Below are positions 42,801 through 51,996 of a stretch of 64,000 nucleotides of DNA, piece after piece. The DNA lies in contig NC_029516.1 in the NCBI RefSeq assembly GCF_001577835.2, positions 19,917,207 through 19,981,206 on the forward strand, given 5' to 3'. Position 1 is the stretch's first letter; each line of letters starts with the position of its first letter. Below the pieces are notes generated by a model. It had not been told where the DNA came from and made no database searches. It saw nothing but the letters and a program-made list of their open reading frames with translations. Source of the DNA: Coturnix japonica (lineage: Eukaryota > Chordata > Aves > Galliformes > Phasianidae). The position numbers were made by a program, and so were the translations under genes.

Positions 42801-45800
42801 GGATCTACAAATTGCTCAGATTAATTTGCCTTCTGTAACATCTCCTGAAGGACCGCTCATGAGTGAAATACTGCAAGAAGCACCATGACTTGTTTACATA
42901 TCCCACTGTTCAGGTTTTTTCTGAAGGTAGGTGTGAGAACTGAGAACTGAGTGCCATCTTCCACATAGGAAACCTAGTGTCAGATCTGATAGTGATCAAA
43001 ACAAAATACTAGCAGGTTTTTATGGAAAATACTAGGGAATGATACAGAACAAATCACCACGAGACTGAATGAATTATGATGCACTTGTATCTTGTTGCAC
43101 GTGCGGTTCTGCAAGTTCCCCTGTCTATAACAAAAAAAAACCACCAAAAATGAACAAACCCATAAAACTGAAAGAGGCAACAAAGACAAATCTACAGTAG
43201 GGCCTCTGTGCTGAATGTGACTGAGTAGTATTCCACAGTCTGGAGAAATGACTACTGAATGATGAATATGATGGAGATCCAGAACCACAGTAGGCAATGA
43301 CTTACAATAATAATCATGCAGCCACCCAGCTAGCAACTAATGGGAGTTTGCTACTGTACGCTGCAGTTCTAAGGAGTTCGGTTATTGCCTGGGGAAAGCC
43401 AATGCTAATATTAAAGAAAAACAGTTTGTAGAATAGGTGGCTACTTAACACACACACCAAATCCCGAAATGCTAATCTTTGTATTTTATTATTCAATTAA
43501 AAAGTTATTGAATATTTAAGATAGATGATCTATCTACAAGACTCCTTTCTATATTAAGTGGAAATGGAATTCTTTCATTGCATACAAAACCACTGATTCC
43601 AGCCGTTAATGTAGCTGAACAAATCTAATATCTGCAAATGTGGTTTACATGTCTATAACTCTTACAAATATTACATTCTTTTTGTAGTACACGTGCTGCT
43701 ACATGCACATACACTCACTAAAGGAGATCTCCAGATTAAGTTTGTGAATAAATTTGAATTGCTGAAGTTTAAAAGGAATATGCTGGAGTGGTACAGAACA
43801 TCTATAATAGTTTAAAGAATCCCTTCCATAGCTTAGATTGTGAAAGTATAAAACTTTCAGATTATGCAACATGAAAGATTCTAATTTACCTAGTGAGAAA
43901 ATCCAGATCTGACCTTTTCTTTGTCTAGTGCTCTGTGAGTATTACTGTAGAGTCTTTTGTGGCATGATTAAGAAGGGATTTCTTTCCCAAAGTAACTCAA
44001 TTGGAGCACAATCAATGCAATAGCTACTGAGCATATTTTGTAGTCTTTGTTGCACGCAGGATGGAACTGGATGACCAGATGATCTTTAAGGTTTCTTCCA
44101 ACCCAAACCATTCTATGATTATGAAGATCCCTTCTACACCTAAAATGCTATATGATGATGCACACAGATAGACAGAGTCAAAATTATCCATATGGGCATG
44201 TAAATGAAAAACAAGTACTTCATTTATTTTCTTTCACTTCCTATTTTCTTTTTTCTATGAGCAATTCATCCTCAGAAAACTATGCTAGATAGGTGTTAAG
44301 ATTGCCCAATCCAGAACAAATCTAAGAAATGCTAGAGTTAAGGTTACCAATTTGTTGAAAGAAACTTCCCAGTTTCAAAGAAGCTGCAATTGGAAAAAGT
44401 TTATCCACTCCAAGACAGAAAAGAAACAGAGTCAAGGTCTGAAAGCAAGTGAACTGTTACTGACATGAGTTCAGCTTGCTGAGAATGTGAATTCAAAACT
44501 TTCTTCTGCCAGATACTGACCAAAGACTCACTTAAACATGATGCAGACCAATACATCATTAGGGACTTGCAGCAGTCATGTACACACAGCTTCTTAATAA
44601 AATCAAACCAGCTTTACAGTTACGTAAACGCAAACAAAATTTAGTTCAGACACCATTGTGCATAGATTTGGAACCCAGAGAGAAAGTACAGCATTCCAGA
44701 AAAGTACCAATACATCTGCCTGAGGATGGAGTCGCTAATCCTTATGCTGCAGATAAATATTACTCCCTTTCTCGCCTCAAAAAAGCCACGTACCTACACT
44801 GAATAGTTGTTTTAGTTCCAGCATAATTGTTAAAATGCTGTCATATGGCAAAGAGATGAAGGTTTGTATTAGGGATACAATGAAGATGTGAGGTTCCTAG
44901 ACAGTATAAATGTAGAGACAAGTAATATGTGAATATTTATATATTTGACTATACATACAGCTTGCTACGTGGTGACTAAGAATTAACACTTCATGTGCTC
45001 TGATATCAGCTCTGTTCCTCCTGCACTGCCCACAGGAACACCTTAATGACTTTCAGGTATGAACACTTCCTTTTTCCAATAACAATTCAATAAACTGTCA
45101 AGGAAGTTCAACCACAGATACTAAGCAAAAAATCTATAAACCTTTTCACCAGGAACAGAAGTTTAAGCTCATGACCAGCTCAGAGTCTGTGTCTGGAATA
45201 TATTTTGGATTACTGAAGTAGTACAGATACTAAAGTAATCCAGTATCTAGGCATATAGTCACACTCTTCAAACAGGGAATGACATGGAGCTGCAACAAGG
45301 GAAAATTCAAGCTGGCTATCAGCAAAAAGTTCTTCACCAAGAGGGCATCTCCCCAGAGAACTGGTCGTGGCACTGAGCTTTCTAGAGTTCAACAAGCACT
45401 TGGACAATGTCCTCACACATGTTTATGTGCGGTTCTGTGAGGAGCCAGGAGCTGGACTTGACTATCCTTATGGGTCCCCTCCAGCTCAGTATATTCTACG
45501 ATTCTAGGAATAAATTAACTGTCTGGATAAGTCAGCTGCACTTTGCATGAAGATAAAATAAGTATTCAGTTTTGAAAATCTGGAGTACATACTTGATTCC
45601 TTACTTCTCTTCTTTGTGTGGCTTCAAAACACTATTTTGGGGTGCCAGTCTGGGAATTACGTCTATGTCTAGACAAAGTTTTTTTTTATTATTCAAAACT
45701 GCAACATGCCTAGAAAGATTATTTTCAGTTAAGATAATTCTGAAAACCTACTTTTTGAAATAAAACAGACACAAAAGCCCATATGCTCAAACTGAAATAA

Positions 45801-48800
45801 TCCCAGTAAATAAATAAATAAATAGGCAAACTGCAGCAGCTTAGTTTAATATTGCCAGTTACTGTCTGTTTGCACCCTTCTTACATAATTTTTAATTTAA
45901 AAACACGCATATAAGGAAGTAAAAAGAGAGAAGTGCTTGCCTGAACATTTTGAAATGGATTCTTGTTACCATAGGATTCACTGTAGTACGTGAAATCGTC
46001 TACGCTAAGCTGAAAAACAAAGAGAGCAGATTGGTGAGAAGGAGCCATATTATCTCATGCAGATACAGACTTAAACTTGGCACTGCTAAAGGAAATGGAA
46101 TTAATGTTACATACCCTCTCTTGAAAGAACAAAACAAGGTTGCTGGGATTTGGAGTAAAAACAGGTTGCAGAAGTACAGCCAGCTCCTGCGCTGAGACAA
46201 TGTGTCCTTCATGCAAAGCAGGGTCTGGATTCCACTGGGGCCTGCGAAGAAAATATTTTTTTAAACATTGAATTTGCTGCCAGGGATGACACAGCTCCTT
46301 TCTTCAAACGCTCAGAACCAGTTTGTGATATCATCACCTTTGGATGAAGATCGTGTTTACTGTTCAGTTTACTTTTATCCCACTTAAGAGGAAAAGAATT
46401 TGCCCACTTACATCCTTATCCTGTGAACTGGATTACAGCAGGAATAAAATTTGTCCAGACAGGATACAAAACTCAGACCGGGAAGCTTTAGCTCTCCTCT
46501 TCCACAAGCACATATCATTTGCTATGGCCTGAAAATCTGGTACTTTGGTCCCTCTGAAAGGAGCTATTTGCAAAGAACAGAATATAGCATCAGCTACTAC
46601 AGAAAGGGAATCCAAAGCCTCCAACTGCATCCACAGCAGAGATAAGAAAGATGTAATTGTACAGCAGTGGATATCCAACTCCCTTCAGATTTGGGCAAGT
46701 ACTAGAACCCATGCTATTTCTGGTGGACTTTTCCAAGACCAGGTGCTGCAGATGTTCAAACTGGATCCTACCATGCCTCTTGCCTATCTGTTTTTCAGCT
46801 CTAGATGTAAACACTGCTGTGCAAGAACGAAATTTCTTCCTATTAGGCAGAAATTATCATTCAGCGTTTCCTTAGTTTTCCTCAGCTCCTTCATTTCTGT
46901 GTTCATTTGTGCTCAGCAATCCACATTAATTTGTATTTCTGAAGACCATGAGCTTAGAAATTGCAATAGACGTGATAACTTTTCGAGAAGGCTGACCTCA
47001 GGATGTCACAGATTTTCATACAAACTTTAAGAATAAAGAATTTGAAGAAAAAACTCTCAAAGATCCTAAATTCAGCAGCTGAGTAACATTTTAGAGGGAC
47101 ATTAAGGAGTGCAGGGCTACACGAAAATACTAGTAATACTGAAGGAAAAGAAGATAGATTCAATTGGGAAATGTTAAAGAACTGTTTGTATGAAGGGAAG
47201 CGATAGTGAATACCTTGTTATGTTTATTTTTGCAAATCAGGTAACTGATAACATCTTTTACCTGTCTAGCATTAAAAAAAACTTGAAGATTTTGAGAACC
47301 CTCTGGATTTGCAATTAAGTAAAAAAAAAAAAAATAACAAGGCTTTTGTCTTAAAACCCTCCGAAATTTAATGATTCTCTTTTGAACCGTTCTTTTCTTC
47401 TAAGGCTTCCTTGTTCCTTGGAGCAGCCCTTGCAAGCTATCTAACCTGCAAAAGCACCTTTTGTGAGATCTTTTAGCTTTCAGACATAAACTTCAATAGC
47501 TCCAGCGGCATCATTAGAAAAATAAATCTCGCTCAGCTGGTTAATAATTCTACCACAGTACAGTGTTTGCCTAATCCTCCTATTTCCCATTTGATACACG
47601 TATTTTGTTTCCCTTCACTAGCCTGCCAGGTGCTGCACAGTGTGCCTCACCTAATGAGCCGGTACCATGGTGCAACAGAACTCTCACCACAGGTCAGATG
47701 GGAAATGTCAGATGTGTTTTGCTGGCTGCTTACCATTAAGTGCAGAATGAAATGGAGATATGTGCCCATGTGGTGGATACGCTGAGGGTGTGCATTACTG
47801 CCTGCAATGAACCCAACTATTCCTTTGAACTCTTCACCTCCAGCAGTGTCTGAGTGAGAGATGGCAGAGGATGAGGTAGGCAGTAGGCCAGCACATGTAT
47901 TGATTGCTGCTATTTATTGATGGCTCACGCAAAATGTGACATTCAGAGCAGCACAGCCATCTGCAGGCCCAGCAGGCCCTGCATCCTGCAGCACAGCCGT
48001 GTTTCAGCCATGGGGACCTCTGCTAGTGCTTGTGCTCTCCTTGGGCTAGAAATGCAGAAGCTCAATGCTCAGCTTCACTCTGTAGCCAGACAGTGTGGTA
48101 AAGAAAAGAGTTCTCTGCTTCCTTCTTGCTCTTAACTGCTTGGGCAAGAAGCCTAAGCATGCAGTCTACTACAGCATTGATGTGTCTTCCTCATAGGCAG
48201 AAGGGGTTGCAAAGATTTCAACAATTCTTCTATCTGGACCTCTGAGAGGACAGATGGTAAACAAGCAGGGCTTCCTCACTTGGGCCTGTTGTCAACAATA
48301 CATACTTACTCTTCAGCTGCAATCTGAACTCCCACCTACAAGTTATTCTTGTACGTGGTCTCTTTTAGTCACTATTACCACATTAGATTACCACATAAGA
48401 AATACCGTTTTCCCCTGCACAGAAGAAGCCAGTAAGTTTATTAATAAAACATTGGCAATGATATTCCGCACAAAAAGCTCGTGTCACCACTCCTAGCAGC
48501 ACCAGTACATTGACAACTGGTGACTACAAGAAAGAACAACTCAAGGGGCTCCTCAAGCAAACACATAGGCTCAGAGCATCGGCACAGAAGTCCAGAAAAC
48601 TTACAGCTAAAATAATACACTGTTTTCACCATCTCCTTTCTAAGCTACACCTCCTCCCAGCAAGATTTTTCAGTAAATTCCTTGCAGCTTGAGGAAACAT
48701 GGCAGATGTCCCATTTGGCACTTACACTTTCTCAAAATCACTTGTAATCTGGATATACCAGCAAAAAAGATTCACAGAGCTGCACAAACGAAGGTAGTAA

Positions 48801-51540
48801 TAAATTCTCAGTGGCTACAAGCAAAAAACAGAGGCACACGGAGGGCAATCACAGAAACTACTTTTAATGAGTTTATTTCCTCAGGCTCTCTCTATCTGTG
48901 GAGAGAAAGAAATTCTTTTGAATACTGTTTCAAAATGGCTAAATCATGTTTCCGTTCTGAATCACATGTAAGAGGAACCTCTCCCCCATCCCTCCTGCTC
49001 TGGGAAGCAGCAACATTAACGGCTTCAGCTTAAAGTCTGATTTAAGATAAGGCTAATTTTCCCAGGGCAAAGTTATTTTGGAAAATGCCCACTGATAATT
49101 TGGTATCTCTTTGTGAAAAGCAGGACACCATGACCTACTGTCTTATTCCCTTCATCTTTCCGAATGCAATGGGGGAAGATTGCTGTTTGGTACAAAAAAA
49201 TATATATAATAAACCTCTGCATCTCTTGTCTAATATTAACCTTGAATAGCACGATCACAGTACAGTAACATGAGAGATTTGAAGACGACGTATTCTCCTA
49301 CTGCAGCTCTTCAAACACTGTATTATCCCTTAAGGATTCAGTATGGTGTCCTGACAGATAACCCAGGTGATGGAACAGATGGGTGCATCTCAACTCCTGT
49401 CTGGCAATGGATGAAATTGAAGTTTTAAATCGGAGGGATTTTTTCACAAAGTTAATAGAAACCCACCAATAATTACTGCACTTCTTCAGTCACCCCCTCC
49501 AGAAACTCTCACCAGCAGCTCCCACATTGCAGAGGGCTGCAGAACACCCACCGTAAACCTCACATTGCCACAAAACACCAAGATGCAAACAAAAGTTTCT
49601 GTCACTGTTCCTTTATTTTATAAATTAACATAAATCTCCTTTCCTGCAACTTCAAAGGATTTCACAAGAAACATCTTTTCCCTCACAAAAACTTCCCCTT
49701 TCAAAAACACAGAGGAGAAGGAGGAACACTTCTATTCTTCTATTGATGGAAACACCAAACTGGTTTAAACAGTCCACCATCCTGATTTTCTTGCTCTATA
49801 TTTGTACAGACCTGAACAATCTGCAGTAGAGCGAGTTGCTAATTGCATCTAGGCTTGTTTTATGACCTCCCAGGGATACTGCTTATATTGACAACATGTG
49901 TATTATATATATAAACTAGGCCAAAGGCAGCACTGTTTTTTTCTCAGACTCTCAAGATCACTTTTATCCTAAGAACAACTCTCTCCAACACCTACTTTGC
50001 TTTTACGTATAGAGGTAGCTCGCATTACTGAGTTATATGAAGGTGAACAGATTAAGTATTTTGAATACAAAAGACCTTAATGTTGGAATATCTGTTTATG
50101 GGTCAGTTACCTAATGAAACTCATTGAAATGGGAACATTTTCAGCTTCTTGTATGCTGTGGCTGCCTGGGGCCAGAGGAAATGCTTAACGACACCCTGGA
50201 AACTTTCAAGAAATGGGCAGATATTTATCAAAGATGGTATGCATTACTGCTGAGAAAAGAATACGATGTCAAGGATACACAAAAAACAAACCCAACAAGC
50301 ATCTCCTACATCTTCAAATGCATCTTCAAATGCAATTTATCAGCATCTCTCAGCATGGAAAAACAAGAGTATCATACTTGTTTGTATTGCACTATACATG
50401 GAGAATTCCCTGAAGAACTTCAACAGCGTAACTGCTAATGGTCATAAGACCTCTCCTTTCGCTATCTTCAAACAACTGCATTAAGAACAAACAAACAAAC
50501 AGCAAAACCACGACAACACACAAGGATTTAGCTCTGAGACCTTAATTTCAGTAATCTTGCCCAAAGACATGAGATGCAGGATGTGATAAATGACAGCAGC
50601 GTTCAGCCCATCTGCCTGGTGGCGCTTAGATAGATCACTGCGCTTAAACATCTTCATCAGCTCAAAGCCTCTTGAAAGGCAGAGTGAGCACGGCCCGAGC
50701 AGCTGAAAGGGCGCTTATCACCAACTGGCAGATTCCCTTCTTGCTTTACAGAAGGGTAAAGAGGAAGGTACATAGGGTTGAACCCCTGGCTGGGGTGTGC
50801 CAAATTCTGACTGTGCATATTAGAGAAATGAGTAAGAACCCAGCTGTGAGCAGGCCTGCTGCTGAACCGGGTATAGCACGCATTGTGCAGAGGGCAGGAG
50901 CTCTCCACTGGAGGGTTTGCAAATAAGATAACGCTGAGTTATTCCTAACAAGTGAAAACTACGCACAAAGAAGTACTTCCTATTAAAATTAGGAACTGCA
51001 TTTAAAGTTAAGAAAGAAAAAAAAAATAAGGAAAAGAAAGAAGAAGAAGGAAGGAAAGGAGAACAACACAGGATAAAAGCAGGGTGGAGGAGCCGGAGGA
51101 GTGAGCCCGGCCCGCAGCTCCTGGCCAGCTCCTCCGCCAGGCTGCCCCTCGCTACGCCTTTAAACCAGCAGAGCTGCAGCTGGGGTGCCTTGTAGTGAAT
51201 AAAGCCCGGCCACTTCGGATCTGAGTAACGTGGGTCTTACCGCCCGGTTCAGAACACCGACATCACAACTATAAACGGGCAAACCCTCCCGTTAGGTAGC
51301 GTGCCCGGAGGCAAATTGATTCCCTGGGTCAGTTGGCAGCCAGCGGTTCTCTCCCACAGGCGGTCACGCAGCAGCACTTTCCCCACGGCCTCACGCACGC
51401 AGAGCGGCACGCTCCCTCCGCTCGCTCTCCTACCTGCCCGTGGACCACAGCAGCGCGGGGACGTGCTCCGCGGGCAGGCCGGGCAGCAGCAGCGCGGCCA
51501 GCAGCAGCAGCAGCAGCGCGGCGGGCCCCAGCCCAGCCAT
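3613..51540 (-). CDS. ATP6AP1: V-ATPase accessory subunit S1 (Ac45) family protein, ten coding exons, complete
   Basis: This gene encodes an accessory subunit of the proton-pumping V-ATPase, which in this family helps assemble and guide the pump in the secretory and endolysosomal system. The ten exons total 1362 nt and give 453 residues, against about 470 in human ATP6AP1. Residues 1-24 form a leucine-rich signal peptide. Residues 25-407 are luminal, with sequons at N150, N241, N251, N257, N266, N285 and N339. An RPSR motif at 203-206 matches the known furin site of Ac45. Residues 408-431 are a membrane span, followed by a short tail containing RFDD (438-441) and KGP. The YSFHC (349-353) and FSYASDC (395-401) blocks match ATP6AP1. 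The start has a good Kozak context (A at -3, G at +4). The C-terminus is closer to my recollection of human ATP6AP1 than of ATP6AP1L, but the AT-rich, long-intron setting leaves the paralogue open. Family assignment is very sure; the exact symbol is about 60% sure. Confidence 0.93.
4607..4965 (+). repeat. CR1 LINE, internally deleted
   Basis: The left part translates on the plus strand to the CR1 reverse transcriptase block with FADDT ([13 protein letters not shown] then EFADDTE). The right part from about 4760 is the CR1 3' region, ending in GATGATCTTTAAGGTTCCTG and the ATGATTCTG terminus. The intervening coding sequence is missing. Confidence 0.88.
5258..5295. repeat. Short tandem duplication
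   Basis: CACTCCTTCAGAAAGAAG is followed directly by CACTCCTTCAGAAGGAAG, two 18-bp units with one difference. Confidence 0.8.
8932..9169 (-). CDS. ATP6AP1: Ac45 gene coding exon 9
   Basis: This 238-nt exon encodes residues 305-384. It holds [21 protein letters not shown] and the end FISRFQ, parallel to RHWFTMERLEV, TGPSIYSFHC and LQDFQ in human Ac45. N339 is a sequon and C353 is the conserved luminal cysteine. The acceptor is TTTCTAG|GTT and the donor is CCAA|GTGAGT, in phase 0. Confidence 0.94.
9170..12789 (-). other. Intron 8 of the Ac45 gene
   Basis: A 3.6-kb intron. A relatively GC-rich stretch at 11340-11700 has an open frame of 117 codons on the plus strand. No family, splice support or repeat match was recognised for it. 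Confidence 0.8.
12790..12843 (-). CDS. ATP6AP1: Ac45 gene coding exon 8 (54 nt)
   Basis: This short exon fits between phase 2 on both sides and encodes residues 287-304, [17 protein letters not shown]. The LSLKY start matches LSLTYEPLFG in human Ac45. The acceptor is TTACTCTTAG|ACT and the donor is TAAG|GTAACT. Confidence 0.9.
12844..13454 (-). other. Intron 7 of the Ac45 gene
   Basis: A 0.6-kb AT-rich intron with nothing recognised. Confidence 0.85.
13455..13696 (-). CDS. ATP6AP1: Ac45 gene coding exon 7
   Basis: This 242-nt exon encodes residues 207-286 and ends in phase 2. It starts VSRKTDVMW just after the RPSR site. Cys244 lies in the [10 protein letters not shown] block, which matches ILFWAQNFS in human Ac45. 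Sequons lie at N241, N251, N257, N266 and N285, the last completed by exon 8. The acceptor is TTATTCCAG|GTT and the donor is CAAC|GTGAGT. The intron before it is the longest in the gene, at 19.7 kb. Confidence 0.93.
18258..19040 (+). repeat. CR1 LINE, 3' part (about 0.78 kb)
   Basis: The sequence follows the CR1 3' coding region: AAGAAGGCCAATGGTATCC, then CTGGAGTGTTGTATCCAGTT, then the GAAAGACTGAGAGCACTGGG block. It ends near a degraded CCATTCTGTGG terminus. It is well diverged, so probably old. Confidence 0.9.
19245..19815 (+). repeat. CR1 LINE, 3' part (about 0.57 kb)
   Basis: It starts at AAGAAGGCCAATTACCATCC and runs through ACATCTGGAGTACTGCATCC and CACTGGAACAGGCTGCCC to CCCTTCCAACCCCTGAAATT and the ATTCTGTGATTCTGTG terminus. 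Same orientation as the copy 205 bp to its left. Confidence 0.92.
21480..21501. repeat. Poly-A run
   Basis: About 22 consecutive A after GGGGG, with no recognised element attached. Confidence 0.8.
22367..22390. repeat. Perfect 10-bp inverted repeat
   Basis: ACTCTGTTCT and AGAACAGAGT are separated by GTGT, giving a perfect hairpin with a four-base loop in intron 6. Function unknown. Confidence 0.85.
25983..26225 (-). repeat. CR1 LINE 3' end
   Basis: It begins AGAATCACAGAATGACCCAG and GGTTGGAAGGGACCTTAAGG. It continues CATCCAACCTGGCCTTGAAC and AGCCTGTTCCAGGACCTGAC, the standard CR1 3' UTR in reverse complement. It is comparatively well preserved. Confidence 0.93.
26814..26875 (+). mobile_element. 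Mariner DNA transposon, isolated 3' end
   Basis: AGGAGGCATTACTTTCAGAG next to a TA matches the end of the mariner described in chicken (Mariner1_GG/Galluhop type). Its reverse complement, AAAGTAATGCCTCCTATTT, matches the left terminus of the copy at 57113. Only about 60 bp remain. Confidence 0.75.
27125..27530 (-). repeat. Ancient CR1/L3-like LINE remnant
   Basis: GGGGTAGCCAGAACTGCACA, then GACTTATATAG, AATAATTCCTAAC and CTGCTTGCTATTCTTC follow the order of an old amniote CR1/L3 consensus in reverse complement. It lacks the recent CR1 terminus and is strongly diverged. The right edge is uncertain. Confidence 0.55.
28027..28086. repeat. AT-rich microsatellite
   Basis: Interrupted (TA)n with ACGTAC and ATGTAT units. 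Several stretches are self-complementary. Confidence 0.85.
29011..29184 (+). repeat. Dimeric tRNA-derived SINE with CR1 tail (copy 1)
   Basis: It contains two tRNA-like units. Unit 1 has an A box at 29020-29030 (TGGCGCAGTGG) and a B box at 29062-29072 (GGTTCGAATCC). Unit 2 has a related A box at 29079-29090 and a decayed B box at 29116-29126. It closes with GGTTGGACTCGATGATCTCT, AAGGTCCCTTCCAACCC (29131-29167), the 3' end of CR1. This suggests mobilisation by CR1 machinery, as for other bird SINEs. The tail runs into ATT repeats. Confidence 0.85.
33438..33523 (-). CDS. ATP6AP1: Ac45 gene coding exon 6 (RPSR site)
   Basis: This 86-nt exon encodes residues 178-206, [11 protein letters not shown] through TAVRPSR. 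The last block is identical to human TAVRPSR, which includes the known furin recognition RXXR of Ac45. The acceptor is TTTATAG|AC and the donor is AGG|GTGAGT. Cleavage would separate the N-terminal region from the mature membrane subunit; that is family knowledge applied here. Confidence 0.93.
34616..35640 (-). repeat. CR1 LINE, about 1 kb
   Basis: It starts at the reverse-complement terminus (AGAATCACATAGACTCACTG). It runs through TGGACACAGTACTCCAG and the TTGTGTCATCAGTAAATC region into reverse transcriptase coding sequence. The minus strand still reads [16 protein letters not shown], the CR1 block equivalent to ILGCIRKSVASRSRE. Its right edge is blurred. Confidence 0.9.
38318..38535 (+). 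repeat. CR1 LINE 3' fragment
   Basis: TTTTAAACTGAAAGAGGGTA, ACATTCTTTACTCAGAGG, then AGAGAAGCTGTGCATGCACC and CCTGGAGGTGTTCAG match the CR1 3' region. The terminus is lost. Confidence 0.85.
38779..38813 (-). CDS. ATP6AP1: Ac45 gene coding exon 5 (35-nt microexon)
   Basis: This microexon joins the phase 2 end of exon 4 to the phase 1 start of exon 6; without it the frame breaks. It encodes [12 protein letters not shown] and the first base of an Asp codon. It takes the place of the human stretch ending REVLTGND. The acceptor is a pyrimidine tract then TTTGTAG|TGA, and the donor is ATG|GTAAGC. The exact phase fit at both ends is the main evidence. Confidence 0.87.
38814..40005 (-). other. Intron 4 of the Ac45 gene
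   Basis: A 1.2-kb intron with nothing recognised beyond the splice sites. Confidence 0.85.
40006..40199 (-). CDS. ATP6AP1: Ac45 gene coding exon 4
   Basis: This 194-nt exon encodes residues 102-165 and ends in phase 2. It carries [10 protein letters not shown], identical in that block to human Ac45, and the sequon-bearing [12 protein letters not shown], which parallels LKLNASLPALLL. The acceptor is TTGTTACAG|GAA and the donor is CCAG|GTAGGA. Confidence 0.93.
40985..41380 (+). repeat. CR1 LINE 3' part
   Basis: AGAGGCTGAGGACACCTGAG and AGAGGCAACCTCATTGCTCT, through AACTGGAACAGACTTCCTAT, to GAAGGTCCCTCCCAATTGAA and an eroded terminus. Confidence 0.85.
44050..44130 (+). repeat. CR1 LINE 3' terminus
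   Basis: An 80-bp piece with GATGATCTTTAAGGTTTCTT and CCAACCCAAACCATTCTATG. Confidence 0.9.
45255..45510 (+). repeat. CR1 LINE 3' fragment
   Basis: AAGTTCTTCACCAAGAGGG, then CTAGAGTTCAACAAGCACTT and CTGGACTTGACTATCCTTAT, ending in GGGTCCCCTCCAGCTCAGTA and TCTACGATTCTAGG. This is a different CR1 subfamily from most copies here. Confidence 0.85.
45941..46009 (-). CDS. ATP6AP1: Ac45 gene coding exon 3 (GC donor)
   Basis: This 69-nt, phase 0-0 exon encodes residues 79-101, beginning LSVDDFTYY, which matches LSIEDFTAY in human Ac45. The acceptor is TTTGTTTTTCAG|CTT. The donor is CAG|GCAAGC, a GC-AG type splice site with the consensus typical of that class. The intron between exons 2 and 3 is only 105 bp. 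No nearby GT donor keeps both the frame and the protein match. Confidence 0.9.
46010..46114 (-). other. Intron 2 of the Ac45 gene (105 bp)
   Basis: The shortest intron in the gene, GT-AG, with a strong pyrimidine tract before the acceptor. Confidence 0.88.
46115..46241 (-). CDS. ATP6AP1: Ac45 gene coding exon 2
   Basis: This 127-nt exon completes codon 36 and ends in phase 0 at residue 78. The acceptor is TTCTTCGCAG|G and the donor is AGG|GTATGT. It encodes [11 protein letters not shown] and NLVLFFQER, which line up with HEGHITSDLQL and NVLLFLQDK of human Ac45. It belongs to the N-terminal luminal region. Confidence 0.92.
46242..51433 (-). other. Intron 1 of the Ac45 gene
   Basis: A 5.2-kb intron. 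Its promoter-proximal end (51080-51433) is part of the CpG-rich region. Next to it, 51005-51060 is a purine-rich GA/A tract. A 161-codon open frame at 46545-47030 (plus) and a moderately GC-rich stretch at 47600-48130 were not identifiable. Confidence 0.8.
50309..50335. repeat. Short tandem duplication
   Basis: CATCTTCAAATG occurs twice in direct succession. Confidence 0.75.
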
Positions 51541-51745
51541 GCTGCCGCGCCCGGCGGAACTGGCCGGCCCGGGGGAGGCAGGGCGAGCGGCGGCACCGGC
51601 ACGCGGCACTTCCTGCTCCGAGCCGGCTCGGGGCCGCCCGTCACGCGGAGGGCGGCTGATGCGGGCGGGCTGCCCCGGCCAGACCGGGCTGGGCCGCGCT
51701 GTGTGCCTCGGTGTCTGTGCTGCTCTGGCACCTTACAGCTTCACC
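51080..51745 (-). promoter_or_regulatory. CpG-rich promoter region of the Ac45 gene
   Basis: This is the only strongly GC- and CpG-rich stretch in an otherwise AT-rich window, and it encloses exon 1. Just upstream of the start codon, 51607-51615 carries an ETS-type CACTTCCTG, common in housekeeping promoters. At 51640-51647 GTCACGCG differs by one base from the core of the TFEB/CLEAR element (GTCACGTG) known for lysosomal genes. No TATA box is evident. The island suggests broad expression; factor binding is inferred. Confidence 0.75.
51434..51540 (-). CDS. ATP6AP1: Ac45 gene coding exon 1 (signal peptide)
   Basis: This 107-nt exon encodes residues 1-35 plus two bases of codon 36. It starts at the ATG at 51538-51540. 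The N-terminus is MAGLGPAA, followed by a run of leucines encoded by repeated CTG, then [13 protein letters not shown]. The VPALLWS block corresponds to VPLVLWS just after the signal peptide of human Ac45. The donor reads CAG|GTAGGA on the minus strand. The CTG run is a possible site of length variation. Residues A24-E25 are a plausible signal peptidase site, which is inferred. Confidence 0.9.
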
Positions 51746-51996
51746 TCGTGAAGGCCAGATCCCCGCCGCCGTGTTTGCTATAGCTCCTTGATAACAGCTG
51801 TGCTGAACTTCGGAGTAGAGTTCGTAGGAAAGTTTTCTGTGCTGCAGCAAATGTGTTCCGCAGCGCTTCTCGCCCTGCTGTGTGTTTGTTAGTGTCCCTC
51901 AGCTCCTTCATATGTGACACATTCGGGTGTTGACAGGTTTGAAATCTGCAGCACATCTCAGCTGCGGTTCCAGCAAAGGAAGAGAAAGTGAGAAAA

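Larger units (their letters stand above)
40200..45940 (-). other. Intron 3 of the Ac45 gene (GC-AG)
   Basis: A 5.7-kb intron whose donor is GCAAGC and whose acceptor is TTACAG. It holds CR1 fragments at 40985-41380, 44050-44130 and 45255-45510, and a short (AAAT)n run near 45808. Confidence 0.85.

Noticed and set aside
46545-47030. Plus-strand open frame of 161 codons
   Set aside because: It lies in intron 1, has no recognisable domain and no splice or promoter support.
51301-51783. Open frames of about 160 codons on both strands in the CpG-rich region
   Set aside because: They result from GC-rich composition. Only the minus-strand frame from 51540 has a good start, a signal peptide and a donor that fits exon 2.
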